Source: Rotaria sp. Silwood1
Taxonomy: Eukaryota > Rotifera > Eurotatoria > Philodinida > Philodinidae
Assembly (NCBI GenBank): GCA_905250075.1
Contig: CAJNOP010000002.1
Span: 4,515,565-4,579,564 of the forward strand
Length of the DNA stretch: 64,000 nt
Direction of reading: 5' to 3'
A program made the translations under genes and the position numbers. This document shows, piece by piece, positions 51,672 to 64,000 of the stretch (its first letter is position 1; every line of letters starts with the position of its first letter). Under the pieces are notes generated by a model. That model was given only the letters and a program-made list of their open reading frames with translations. It searched no databases and was not told the DNA's origin.

Positions 51672-54600
51672 AATTTTCGTCGTTAAATATACGAGGGATA
51701 ATGATCATTCACTAAGGTAACATGAATAAACAAAATGGATTTAGTGAATCAATCACTTTCAAATGAGAACTCAAGCTATCCGATTTTATAAAAGGGTAGG
51801 GAAGCTGACGCGTACAGAGTATGTCTTTCAATCAAATCGATTGATAATTTTGGTACTTGTTGGACTATAATAAAATGCGTGCTGCTTGAAACATCAGCAT
51901 CTTCATGACAATAGATGTCTCTATTCATCAAAGATATGATTAAACCTTTTTTTTTTAAGGTATAATATTCTAAAGTAGAATTTATGGATCATTTCTAACT
52001 GAGATCAAATTATGATTGCATACATTAAAAAGAGAAGATGCAATTTTTAGCGATCTATCAGATACAATGATATATTCCGGTAAAAAAATGTTTAACGATC
52101 TTACTGTGATAATGTGATGTATGTATAAAAAATAACAAAGCGATCGGATATAAATCCAAAAACAAATTTTTTGTATTTGTCAACTTTAGTTGTTCTGCAC
52201 AAAAAATATGAATTTTTATTTGAAGGACGAGTTTTTTTGTATGTTTTTAAGTGATTTATGAAATTGAAAATGAAAACAAAATTTTTTCAGAAACATTTAT
52301 TAAAATGATTTGATCGATAAACATGTTATAGCATTATTCAGTATCTAATAATCTATAGACGTCATAACATTTTATTGAAAGAAGCTAATATGACAATTAT
52401 GTGATGTGTTTTATTGTTTTTTTCTTTCAAAGCAATTTTTGATTATTTGAACTAAGAGTTCAACATTTTTACACGTACTCATTTTTACTTTCCTTTTAGA
52501 AGAGATAGTCCTCTGATATATAATTTGAACGAAGTCAACCTGATTTTCCAAGGCATATTTTCGACATTATATTAATGCTGAAATTTTACCATACGAATGA
52601 AAATTGATATGATTAATCATGTTGAAGACTATTATATAGATCTTTCAGTCAGACGGATCACATTCGAATATCAACTAGAAAAGACGAACATCTTGAAATC
52701 GGTGTCACACAAAGCAATAATCATTTTAGATTAAAACTGTATAATAGAAGCAAAAGTATTAGTATGACGATTTTTTTCAAAAGTATATCTCGTTAGTTTG
52801 ATAATTATTTAGGAGCGTTATACAATTGGTTGACCAAGGATCATATAAATCATACAACGAACATTTCAAATTATTATTTTATTGAAGGTTTTACTTTTAT
52901 TTTTCTTTGTTGAATTTAATCGAATAACAAATTATTACACATTACGATAAGTTTTCGCATTGTCCATCATGCACAAGTGAATTTTGCGAATATGTCACCA
53001 GCACACTAATAACATTCTTGTTATATCTATGCAAATATTGACGTAGGCATAAAATAATGAAAGAAAAATATTCGATTTGACCATGATAAGTACAAAAACT
53101 AAGTTGTCAAATAATAAAAACATCATCGACATGTACTGGGATCCAGAACACCTCTGTATGCCTTCATACTCTTGAATTTTTTTGCGCGCTGGCTTATGTA
53201 TTCAATATTTTGATAAAAAATAAAAAATAATGCTGTATTATCATGCCAAGTGAAATGTCTTCTAAATTATAGACTTCTAGATCAATATTACTATATTGTG
53301 TATAGTCAATTCGAGAACAGAACGATCTCATCAATAAATAGTTGATAGGATTCAGTTTCTTCGATTACTATCAGAAAACTACAAAAAAATTGACTAAAGA
53401 TTCTATCTAATTTATCTGATTATCATTTTTTAATCATGTTCTATTACATCTTCTACTTAATCCACAAGCAAAACCAAACATGATTGATGAATTGGAATGT
53501 GATCATCGATCAGACGCAACTTTTTTGTTGGCATTTACAGCAATCATTTGTCAAGAATTAAGTGAATAATATATTGAAAAATGAAGACATTGATCAGTTA
53601 CATTTATTTCATTTTATTTTTTACTAGTAATTTATACGAAAATCTGAGGCCAAATACTGTTAGTTTATCGAGAAATGTGAAAATAGATAAATAAGAATTT
53701 GGTAAATCACAAGAAACTGCAGACAAACTATTGTTTACTAATCAATATTTATCAACAAAGCGAAGTTGCTCACAAACACATTCATTTGAAATGTAATCTA
53801 TCGGATAAACTTATAGAATATTGATTTTTTTAAAAATCAAATGTAATATAAACAAATTTTAGTACATACATTGTTTTTGATAATATTTCTACACTGAGTG
53901 AATATTTAAATAAAGAAATTTTATTCCATTAGTGTTGTCTTTTGAATTAAATGTAATGAAATGAATCAGTATATTCTATTAAAATGATCATATCAAATGA
54001 TGGAAAACTATCATAAAAAATTATTTTTGAAGAAAGACATCAATAAACAGAAGTCGAAAGTTTGGTCTTTGTCTTGGGAAGACTAATGTATCACATGAAC
54101 AAAGATGATAAATTTCAAAAATATTTTCAACGATTCTTATATGATTTGAACAATAAAGTTTTCGCTCAACTTGAACATGAGATAGATCGAGATCTTCAAT
54201 TCAAAATTGAATGATGATAATAACGGGAATATTTTAACTATACATACGATCGAATAATGAGTGTAAGACCACCACTTCTGAAACATTTCCATTTTCTGCT
54301 GAATAATATAAGCATTATTCGATATTAGAAAAAAATTACGAATGTGATCTTCGATTATCATCAACGAATACTGAAAATACACGTAGATTATTATTGATTT
54401 GATCATATTGATACTATTGCTAGCTGTAACAATATTATTCGTATTCTGCATTATCGAGAAATGTACATATAATTAAGCTTTAGACTATCATGAAGAGATG
54501 TTCAAAATATTGGTTAAGTGTCAGTAAATCCATCATACTGATGTTACTACTAATTTCAATCTCAACAATATGGATAACATTCTTATTGACGAAAGAATAT

Positions 54601-56700
54601 AGTTTGAAGTCCTCGGCTATTATTAAATGATGCTTAATATGCAAGAAAAATATGATCCTTGTGGGCATATCAACATAGATGATTTTTTGAAGAAATATTC
54701 GAGTGACTTACGAGAAAACATTCAAGTCAAACATAACTTTCGAATTTTATCCAGGATCATTAGCTAATTACAAGAGACTTTTACCTTATCAACATTGAGA
54801 TCGACAGAATGTTAAACGAAATATTTGTGGTACCATAGTACTGCAATAAATTTATGATTATCATATGTCAGAGCACAATCGCTACAAGACCAAAGGAAAA
54901 TTCTCTTACTGCGTAAACATATTTTTGATTAGAACTTATTACTGTATACGGAAACAAGTAATGACGAAGTGTAATTCGATAAAATATTAAGAAAGAGAGA
55001 AAAGTCAAAAGTTTTTAGAATGATTACTTTTAAATGGATCTTATTATTATACGATTAGTATTCATATTAATAGACGACTATCTTAAAAATCTTCTAGACT
55101 AGGTTTTTGTTGAAATTAAACATACTCTTTCAATGTCTTTCTGATTGATCGAATTCAAAATATTTGATGCTATCAAAATTATTAATCTTTCTAGGATTTG
55201 ATTTTCGAAAAAACTTTCTTTCATACATCAATAGTTCTCAATTGATTAGTATCATTAATAATCATTATATGTGAGTATATCAAAATAAAATGCTATTTTT
55301 CAATGTCAAATATTTTCTATGCTACTGCTTTTTGATGATGATAAGCTAGACTAATTGAAAATCTACTCCTAGTAGAATTTTCTTTGCATATGCTGGACAT
55401 GCACAAGCTGCAAGATATGTTCATGCCACATAATTTTTTTTTCTGTAGACAAGCATTTGAATGCTTCTATGAGTTATATACATATTTAAAGAAGCTCATA
55501 CGCTGAATTCATAAAATTTATAAGAATAAAAACACTTGAAATAATCAACTGGATTAAAAAATAAAAGTTATTATGCTTAAAAGATGAAAGAATGCTTCTT
55601 GTCATGAAGAATATCTGAATTTTTTAACTCATATTGATTCCCTCTTTGGTTTGTCTGTTACAAACTTAACTATTTAAATTATAAATTTTTACTGAGTCAA
55701 ATCATTTTCAATGTAAAACTGAAGAAAAAAAGGAAAAACATATATAGAATGTAAATAAAATTAGTTTCACGTATTACAGATCGTCTTTACAAGTGTGAAT
55801 AATGATTAAATCCAATAGAGTATTGATATTCCTAATTTCTCATAGAGACATGTTTTTATTGTTAATCTCTATACTCTTACAGACATTTGAATAAGAAGTT
55901 CAAGCACCTGAGCTTGCCAAAAATGTCTTAAGTCTTGTTTAAGATATTCAAAAAGGTCATGATCATGGAAAAAGAAAAACTTTAACTAGGAAATATTCAT
56001 TACAATTTTATACAGTGACGTAACCTGAGCAACGTCCTACGACCAGAAGAGAGAAAAACATCATAATTACCACTATTGACACTAAAGACATGGATTATAT
56101 CCAAGATTAAAGGGCACTATCTTACCACCCACGCTCTCCAGATTGCGTCACTAGTTTTATATATTAATATAACAAGATATGATTCAATCATAAAAGATAG
56201 TGTTATTATTTTGTAGAAAATGCAGGGTTTACAGATGATAAAAGATTAAACCAAATACGTAAGAAGTTTTATCGGAGATTCTTTACATTTTTTTTTCTAA
56301 TGTATATTGAATTCATGTTTGCTTTATGACAATTATAGCAGAAACGCAATTGCTATATCAAAAGCATCTCCCTAAGATGGCGCCTTTATACGATAAATTT
56401 ATCTAGTGAAATTTTTGTAGTATATCAACATATTAGTAGTCGTATATTACTAATTTTTGAATACTTTTCTTTCATAATTTTCATAAATTTCTATCATTAC
56501 TTTTTTTTATAGAGACCAAAGTATCTTGTCAATGTTTTCTCGTTTTGTTGTTGACGATTGATCGGTTATTCTTCTTTTTCATCTCGGATTTTCTTTATTT
56601 GTTTATTTGTCGTTCTGTCAGCGGTCAAAACGTGCATCCTTACCTTATTGTTATTTTTTTTTTTTTAGAAAAATTGTTTTCTCTCAAGAAAAAACAAAAA
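51672..56700. other. gene-poor stretch of 5 kb
   Basis: Between the divergent starts of GM130 and the B-box-like gene. AT-rich, with short frames only, including a 104-codon minus-strand frame at 54137-54451 of poor composition and no motif. Apart from the small hAT-like element at 56013-56153 I see nothing identifiable. The left and right edges must contain the two promoters. Confidence 0.5.
56013..56153. mobile_element. short hAT-like MITE, 141 bp
   Basis: The left end CAGTGACGTAACCTGAGCAA is mirrored by the right end, whose complement reads TAGTGACGCAATCTGGAGAG. Flanks ATTTTATA (56005-56012) and GTTTTATA (56154-56161) match at 7 of 8 bases, as expected for an aged 8-bp target duplication. 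CAGTGACG-type ends are common among hAT elements. No coding content. Confidence 0.65.
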
Positions 56701-59250
56701 ATGTCATCAAATAGTGCATCTCCTGTTGCCACTGAATCAAATGGTCCATCTTCGTCAGGTATTTCATCAATTTCAACAACAGCATGTGATGATCGAACAT
56801 GTTCAACAGCTAAATGTGCATTATGTCTTCATTGTTCTCAACAATATTGTTTTGTTCATTTTCTTAAACATAATGAACAATTATCATTAAATGCTTATAA
56901 TTTTACATTAGCTATTGATCAACTTGGTAAAAATTAAATTTATATTTTGATTATTAAAAAATTTTATTTTATATATATATTGAGTAGAAGATCAAATAAA
57001 AAATTTAAAATTAGATGAATCACTTCGTCGAACAATACATTCTCTTGATCAATGGCGTAAAAATTTAATACGAACAATTGAATATGTATATCAAGAAAAA
57101 CTTTCATCAATTAAATCAAATTATATACAATTAAGTAATTATTTACAACAATTTCAATTTGAACAATCATCACATATACAATCATTAAGAATTGATCTTG
57201 AACAAATGAAATTTATTCGTAGTACTTATGGTTTGTTCTTTTTTGTTTTTGTATATCAAGACATTTTTTTTTTGTTTTTTTGTAATTCTTGTCTTTGTTT
57301 GTTTTTTTTTTAAGATCAAGAAATGAAAAAAATTCAAACAACAATAAAACAATTACAAAAAAATTTTTCTGAACTTCAATATGATTTAAATTTAAAAGAA
57401 CGTCAAACACCCAATATATATGATTCAATTGAATGTGAAATAATATGGAAACGACATCGAACAGATGATATACAAACATCAACAATAATTGATGGAAGTG
57501 AAGATGATGAAGATACTAATACTGGTACAAATCATGATGATGATGATGTACCTGATTATTCAACAACTGGTACACCACCATCATCAACACCAAGTCCAAC
57601 ATCATATGAACATTGTTTACTTTCATTTCTTGTTGGAAATGATTCAATAACGAATAGAGATGAAAAAATAATATTATCAGATATGAAAAAAAATTTAACA
57701 AATAAAAAAAATTTATTAATGGAAAAAAAACAAACAAATACTAATACAACATCAACAGTAACAACATTATTAAATAATAATAATAAAAAGAGAAGAATTT
57801 GTATGAGTTGTGGAAAATGCTAGTAAGTTATTAAACATTTAATTCTCGAATTTTACATAAATCATAAGAGTTTCATTACAAATTCGAGAGAAGCAATCTT
57901 AATATTTATTCGTAGTTTTGCTAGCATTAAACACAGGTTGTTTAATCTTACAAACGAAGTCTCCTAGTCAGTAAGTCGAAACTATGTGTATTTTATAGAT
58001 CCAAATGAGATGTAGATATTTTGGCAAGAGTTTGTGCCTTTAGTGTACTGGTACGGAGATACTACACATTTACAGTCATTTTTAAATCAATGTCATGGTA
58101 ACAGAAAAACTAATTTTCAAATTTCTACTTGAAATTTTGCATACTGACAGAACTAAACGAGAATAGTTTTCAGAACTTGTTGTTCTTTCTATTCCAAGAT
58201 ACAACTGTTATAAAATCATATCTTTTACATCGTTCATACACTGGTAGATTCCATGTTCTTATTTCATGATAGAAGCAAATCGAACAACTCGAAATGTCAG
58301 CAAGGTCTGTCTCTATATAAAATTTCATGTCGAAATTTGAAAAATAGTTTTTCTATTCTTTCCAAGGAAACCATGGTATTCATCAAAAATGTAGTATCTC
58401 CACAGTGTAATAAGTTAAGGGCACAAAATATCCAAAGCTCGTTCGGATCTACATAATGCACATAATCTCGATTCAAAAGCAATTTATCATTGTCAAATAC
58501 AGTTTTGAATAAGAAGCATTTTTCGTACATTGATTCATAAAGATTGTTTTAAATTACAAAAAAGTTTAAACTAATGAACTTAGTTTTGATTACACTCAAC
58601 AAATACACTTCGATTTATCATCAAATGACACTTTTACGGAGAGACATCATTTTTTTAAAGAGTTGGATAATAATTCATATGTAATAAAAACTATAACTTA
58701 CGCTTTATCTATGATTAAATTTTGAAGATTTCTTCATTAAAAAAAGTACTTTGAGAGGAAAACTAAAGATATATTTAGAATCAGCGTAAAAAACTCTATC
58801 GAATGACATGATCAATTTTAAAATAAAAACATTTTTCACAGTAAGAATCTTCTTCACAGACTATTCATCAACTTTATTGTTGAGTACAAGTAGCTAACAT
58901 TTCTACAAAAAAAGAAATTCGTATTTGATAGAAAATAATTTATATCCATGTGCTCAATCGAAATTGCGCACTATGTTTTGGTTAAGTAAATATGTTACAG
59001 TTCGGCCTTTCCATATGATAATTCGATTTTGTGAATCTATTATTATTCATATTAATATGATAGTCGAAAAAAAAAAAGCTTTTTTTCTTTCAGTCATCCA
59101 AGCAGTTTACAACGTCATTATCGTCAATGCAAACGTCAATCTGCTTTCCGACAATTAAATCTATCAAATTCCAATTCAAAATTAGCAGATGAAACAACAT
59201 TAAAAACAGTTACTAATATGATCAATCAACAACAACATTTAGTGGATTGA
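56701..59250 (+). CDS. B-box-like, coiled-coil and C-terminal zinc-finger protein, 4 exons
   Basis: Function unknown. Exons 56701-56926, 56991-57230, 57315-57822 and 59094-59250 splice in frame to 376 residues. After a Ser-rich start, residues about 29-60 hold a cysteine/histidine cluster (CDDRTCSTAKCALCLHCSQQ then YCFVHFLKHNEQL) resembling a B-box-type zinc-binding fold. Two exons of predicted coiled coil follow (SLRRTIHSLDQWRKNLIRTI, KKIQTTIKQLQKNFSEL). Next comes an acidic, Asp/Thr/Ser-rich low-complexity region with an Asn/Thr run. The last splice joins CMSCGKCY to HPSSLQRHYRQCKR, creating a C2HC-type zinc finger that exists only in the spliced product. The 1.27-kb last intron contains a relative of the foldback element. 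The layout resembles small TRIM-like proteins without a RING; this is inference. Confidence 0.75.
57970..58495. mobile_element. diverged foldback element related to that at 14746
   Basis: Two arms of roughly 230-260 bp read as diverged reverse complements. On the left, GAAACTATGTGTATTTTATA and on to AGATCCAAATGAG; on the right, the complement of GATTATGTGCATTATGTAGA and on to TCCGAACGAG. The arm sequence also matches the 14746-15389 element (AACTATGTGCATCATGTAGG, TCCTAATGAGCTATG). It lies in the last intron of the B-box-like gene. The right arm keeps a 77-codon open frame on the minus strand (58297-58530). Confidence 0.7.
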
Positions 59251-59700
59251 TAGTATCAATAAATTATCAGATTTAGTCAAAAAAAAATCTTCTATTCTTT
59301 TATCTAAATTTCTTCCTTCGATGATATTTTATTTAAAAAAAAAAAAAAAAAATGAAGAAACAAAAATAAAAATTTCTCATATATGCTGTTCTCGACATGT
59401 TTATCTGTATATAGTTTTTTTTTGTTGTTAGTATAGCATTGAACAAAAAAAAAAAAAAAACGCCATATTGTTGTTGTTGATTTTTATAAAAACTGTTGTG
59501 TGTATATGTTGTTTTCTTTTTAAGTTGATCCCAACTGTTTGTTTGTTCTTTTTTTCTTCCTTTCAGAACAGAAATATTGTATGTTGATGAACATTGAATC
59601 TTCATTTTTTTTTTTGTTTTGTTTTCGTTTTTTATTTTAGAATTAATTTAGATTAAAAGAATGGACGAATTATCCGAGTGAAATATCAAAAGTTAAAATT
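59251..59700. other. intergenic spacer and MTA 5' region
   Basis: Poly-A/poly-T rich sequence between two plus-strand genes. A six-codon upstream frame begins at 59661 (MDELSE), 40 bp before the MTA start, and could act as a small upstream ORF. Confidence 0.45.
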
Positions 59701-62700
59701 ATGGCTTCGTGCATGTATCGTGTTGGTGGTAAGAATCATATTAGAAATAATGTTATATATATTCGAATTTATTTTCTATTTAGATTATGTCTATTTTGAA
59801 GGCACTCCAAGTGAACCTTATTTAATTCGACGAATTGAAGAATTAAATAAGGTTTGTTTATTATAATAACATGTTCGAAAACGGATGTCATCTATTTCGT
59901 AATTAAATTATAACAACATATTTTTATTGTCACATTATGATCTTCGTTCAAAATAAAATAATATTATTCCCTTACTAGAAGAATATAAGAAAAAAAAATG
60001 TCCCTTGTTAATTGTTTTCCGACTTCGTTCTTCTCTTAATATATTCACTGTCAATGTCATTTTCTATTCTAAAGTCTTCATTGGAAAAAAAAAACGTTGA
60101 TAGATGATTGTCCGTTTTTTTTTTAACTATAGAGACATCATTCTTATATTCTAAGCTTCTATTGAATAAGAAATTGAAGTGAGAATTATATATTGAAACA
60201 AAAAAAAAACATTGGGGAATTATGAATCGATGTGAATTTCATCCACAGTAAGCATCGTGACTAAAATCTAATAATGAAAATATTTTTCGTTGTTAATTAA
60301 TAATGATTTTTATGTTTTTCTTTTTGTCTATTAATTTTTTGCATCTGTAAAGATGATGATAACAAAAGAGACATTAGTCTTTAGTAGAAAAGAAAAGTTA
60401 TCTGATCCCTTTAGGTTATCAATTGTGTTTACTACGTAATAGATTAAGATCAAAGGTTTAGTTCTTTTCCATTATGCTTTCATTAGCAAATGTTGTGTTG
60501 ATATCAATAAGTCTATCATAGAATGTATTGTTTGATTGATATGCAAATGAAAAAGATATTGATATCATTCGGTTTTATTAAGACACCTAATGGTAATGTT
60601 GAAGCTCGTGTGGCTTGTTTTTATCGTCGTCGTGACATATCAGCTTATTTAGTTAATCAAGTTGATCGACTTAAAATCGATGGTAAATTTTTTAACAACA
60701 TATAAAAAAAAAGGAAAAATAAACTTGTCTTTTTTAAGGTCCATGGGATGATGATGATGAAATATCAACAGATACAAATGGAAGTACTACTAATCCATCA
60801 GGATCAACTGGTAGTAGTTCATCATCTCAACCAACGGAATTAAATGATACTCAAAAACATCAATTACGTCATCGGGAATTATTTTTAACACGTCAGATTG
60901 AAACATTATTAGCCACAAATATTCGTGGAAAATGTTTAGTTACACTTCATAATGAAACCGAATCATTTTTATCGTATCTTAATACTGAGGTTAGTATATA
61001 AATTCATTTAATTGAATTATAACAAAAAAAAAAAAATAATAAATAAACAAATATTATTTGTATTTATTATAGGATCTCTTTTTTTATCAACTTGTTTATG
61101 ATCCAAATCAAAAAACATTAAATGCTGATCGTGGTGAAATTCGTGTTGGTGGAAAATATCAAGCTGATGTACCAACACAACCTTTATATACTGATGGAGC
61201 TGAAGAAGGTATACGAAAACAAAATTTTAAATTTATAAATATGAATATTCTTTTCTTTTTAATTAAGCCAATGTCCCATCAAGAGAAGAATTAATTTGGG
61301 ATGCAAATGGTGGTTTAACAGAGAAACAAATTGAACAATTTTTAATTGTCGCTCGGTATTTATTAGTTTTATGTATTTGTCAAACACAATCTGAAAGAAA
61401 TATTGAAGTATAGGAGTATAAATTTGGAGCTCACACAAATTGTGACAGACGCTGTACAGAGACTATGAATGACATCAGACAGAGACTATGACAGACGTTA
61501 GACAGACATTATCATACATGCTTTAGTAACTTCCCTCCACAACACAAACTATGACATATCTTAGCCAGAGATCATCATAAACACCTCAACATTGCCCTCT
61601 TCCTATGACACACATTGTCTATCAATAAAGTTTCGTTATAATATATGAAATACTTTCTTATTACATTTTTGAAGGATTAAATAAAAATTTGTTGTAAAAT
61701 GATCTTTCTGTGAACAGCTACATTCAGTTTAACATTTCAATGCTGAAGAGATTGTGTTGATATCTCTTGTTTATAAATTTGAAATATTTTATTTGAAAAT
61801 ATGAAATAGATCAATTGGTACATTTGCACGTGCACTTGATTGTCCGACAGCATTAAAACATCCAAGTCTTCATATGAGTGCAGCATCAGCCTCACGTGAT
61901 GCTACTTTGGTAAATAAAACAACAATAATTTTTATTTTATTTCATTTTGTTTATTGATAGTTTTTTGCTATGGATACATTGCATAAACATCATTATGATT
62001 TAGCATTAGCTACATGTAGTTTAGTACCGAATACAGGTCCAATACTTGTTAAAGATCAAATGGAAGATTGGTCAGCTGCTGAAGCGAACTCATTCGAAGA
62101 TGCTATTGAAAAATGTGGAAAAGATTTTATTGAAATACAAAAGGAATATGTAAATCAAAAAAAAAATTTTTCTTCTTTTTTTTTGTCATTTGAATAAAAT
62201 AACATTTATTTAAATTTTTTAGTTACCATGGAAAAGTTTAAAAGGTATTATTGAATATTATTATATGTGGAAAACAACAGATCGTTATGTTGTACAACGA
62301 CGTTTAAAATTAGCTGAACAAGAAAATAAACTTAAACAAGTTTTTATACCAAATTAGTTCGTATTAAAATAATTTTATTTTTATTATTTATTATAATTAT
62401 TCAATTGATATATTGTTTTTTTTTTTTCTCTTTTTAGTAATAAAGCTCATCAATGTTTACTTCCGCAACGACCACAAAGTGAAAATAAGCCATGTGAATC
62501 ATGTGGAAGTATGTTGAATTAAAAATTTCAAATATTTCAAATATAATAAGAAATAATTTATTTTTAAGCTACTTCATCATCTCAATGGTATCAATGGAAT
62601 TCAGCTCAACCACATACAAGACTTTGTGCAGAATGTTGGATTTATTATAAAAAATTAGGTGGCTTAAAATATCCGAAAAAGAGTGGTAAGTTTTTTTTGA

Positions 62701-62888
62701 TAGATTTTTTAACATATTTCTTATGATATGATTATCTAATTGTAGGTCCTGATCGACGACAAGGTAAGTTTGATATGAACACAAAAGAGTATATATTGGA
62801 GTTTTAAATTATAATATTAATTCTAGAACGAGCAGCGAATATCAATAAATTAGTCAGTTATAAATGTAATGTTGCTGGTTGCGGAAAG
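59701..62888 (+). CDS. MTA1: Metastasis-associated protein (MTA), NuRD subunit; C-terminus beyond window
   Basis: MTA proteins scaffold HDAC1/2 and RBBP4/7 in the nuclear NuRD deacetylase complex. Thirteen exons (59701-59728, 59784-59851, 60583-60682, 60739-60989, 61073-61208, 61268-61355, 61810-61909, 61961-62149, 62223-62356, 62438-62508, 62569-62685, 62746-62763, 62827-62888) give 454 codons without a stop. The BAH domain starts at MYRVGDYVYFEG and includes [10 protein letters not shown] and [27 protein letters not shown] and IRGKC follow. The ELM2 segment includes [14 protein letters not shown]. The SANT domain includes [20 protein letters not shown], then [14 protein letters not shown]. 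The GATA-type finger is CESC...WYQW...LCAEC. The last clear exon ends in [10 protein letters not shown], a further Cys-pair start found downstream of the GATA finger. MTA1/2/3 cannot be separated. The rest lies beyond this window or in unrecognised exons. Confidence 0.93.
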
Positions 62889-64000
62889 GTATGTTATTCA
62901 TAGTTTGTTTTCTTATTTAAAGAGATATCTATGTATCATTTCCTGTATCTCATAAGCGACAGAGCAAAGTCCATTTTAGAAAGGTTTGAAAAAGTTTTCA
63001 AATGTTGACGAGAGAGAAAAAAAGGGATACTGATTTACTTTTACAATCCGTTAGATTTTTCGAGAAATTACTTTGCACACCTTATTAAATTCTAGATCCG
63101 CTATTGAGTTGGAAATATTATTAGCACACACCTAAAAAATAGAACTTTTGCACTACAATTTGAATCGAATAAACTAAACTATTTATCAAATTTCGATTTT
63201 CTTTCGATAAAAATACAATTACCTCAGCCCTGTAAGAGCGAAGAACTGCTCTACAAATTTCTTATCTGTGTTACAACAAGCAGGATGTAATTCAGTGGTA
63301 TAACCACGGGAGAAGCAAATGTGCAATTGCTTATTGAAATTTCGATGTTTCTCAGAATTGTTTATATATTTTGAAGTTAGATGGTAACTGTACTTTTTTT
63401 TCTATCGTGTGAATCACACATGCACTCTTTGCTTAGTCTTTCTTAAAAGGATTAATAAAAGAATCATTTCTGGTATTTTAACTGTCAATTTGGGTGAACA
63501 TGAGTTCGGTTTTATTGGAAAAACACTGCGTAAGTGTAGAGAAGGATAGATCAAAGAGGAGGAAAACAAAAATACAGAGCAAGAGAGAACATACACGAGC
63601 ATATAGATGTATATGAGTGAATCGTATTTTTGTTGTGTAATTGGCAAAGAAAAATGAAGATGCCATTGAGCAGAAATTTAACATGTCCATTTTGTTCATC
63701 ATCGTTTACTTCGTATAAGGTAATGATATTCTAACTCTCATGTGTCAGGAGGCTGAGATATCTCTAAATCCATATATGCTGAGATAGTTCCAGTATTTCC
63801 AATGATAAAAGTTTCTCGTTTTATTTCTATTATAATTCTTCTTTCTGCTTAACCTGAGTATTCCAATAACCTGGAATAGAGAGATCATCAATTAGGAAAC
63901 AATGAGCATCGGTTATATGTATTCCATCAATAATATAATACCATAGTTGATAATACTGGATCTAAGTGCTTATTCTATTCGAGTTAGGTTGAAAACTCCC
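62889..64000. other. MTA intron(s) and possible next exon, to window end
   Basis: After the exon ending at 62888 no stop is reached, so this should be intron. One candidate exon, 63660-63719, encodes MPLSRNLTCPFCSSSFTSYK with a good GTAATG donor and in-phase ends, but its acceptor has no pyrimidine tract. It would add a CxxC pair after CNVAGCGK. Confidence in that exon is about 0.3. Confidence 0.4.

Noticed and set aside
54137..54668. Open frames of 62-104 codons on the minus strand
   Set aside because: Codon use and amino-acid composition look random, with no splice sites or motifs that join them to a larger gene.
61400..61650. GACAGAC-rich stretch in an MTA intron
   Set aside because: Short, irregular repeats without definable ends; not enough to call an element.
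63285..63345. tRNA-like D-arm (AATTCAGTGGTATAACC)
   Set aside because: I could not complete an acceptor stem, anticodon stem or T-arm at the right spacing, so it is at best a tRNA-derived scrap.

Overview
This is a strongly AT-rich window from an animal nuclear genome. Genes are split by many short GT-AG introns, with a few introns of 1.6-4.8 kb, and several genes are animal-specific: a transgelin/calponin protein, the Golgi protein GM130, an MTA-type NuRD subunit and an InaF-motif protein. The small B-box-like cysteine/histidine protein at 56.7 kb resembles a protein style I associate with bdelloid rotifers. A rotifer or related lophotrochozoan is my best guess; no rRNA or marker gene is present to prove it. 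There is one 10-N assembly gap, at 16050-16059.

Layout. 0-2.6 kb holds nothing I recognise. At 2.7-5.5 kb two flavoenzymes are divergently arranged: a DAO-type FAD oxidoreductase (minus) and an intronless glycolate/2-hydroxyacid oxidase ending in the peroxisomal signal SKL (plus). At 7.4-12.5 kb are two tandem VPS4 AAA-ATPase genes with matching intron positions. One looks fully active; the other is an intact but catalytically degenerate paralogue. At 14.7-18.2 kb is a cluster of mobile-element debris: a 644-bp foldback element, a pogo/Tc1-like MITE carrying the gap, and a dead mariner transposase. At 19.3-27.7 kb are an N-formylglutamate amidohydrolase-like gene and a 1045-residue FUSC-family membrane protein. 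Its 3-kb intron holds a GC-rich hAT-type MITE with a perfect 8-bp target duplication. At 28.4-30.2 kb is a transgelin gene with two alternative first exons.

At 33.3-42.2 kb is ABCF2, with an InaF-motif membrane-protein gene nested on the opposite strand of its 4.8-kb intron. GINS1 (PSF1) follows at 42.3-42.9 kb and GM130 (GOLGA2) at 43.3-51.7 kb. The stretch 51.7-56.7 kb is gene-poor and carries a 141-bp hAT-like MITE. At 56.7-59.3 kb is a B-box-like/coiled-coil/zinc-finger gene whose last intron contains a diverged relative of the foldback element. At 59.7 kb to the window end is an MTA gene (BAH, ELM2, SANT, GATA finger), cut by the window edge.

Apart from the two flavoenzymes and the VPS4 pair, the genes are a normal eukaryotic mixture and not a functional cluster. 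I do not see a wholly new multi-gene system. The observations most worth following are the degenerate VPS4 paralogue, the foldback family with codon-like arms, and the GC-rich hAT MITE.
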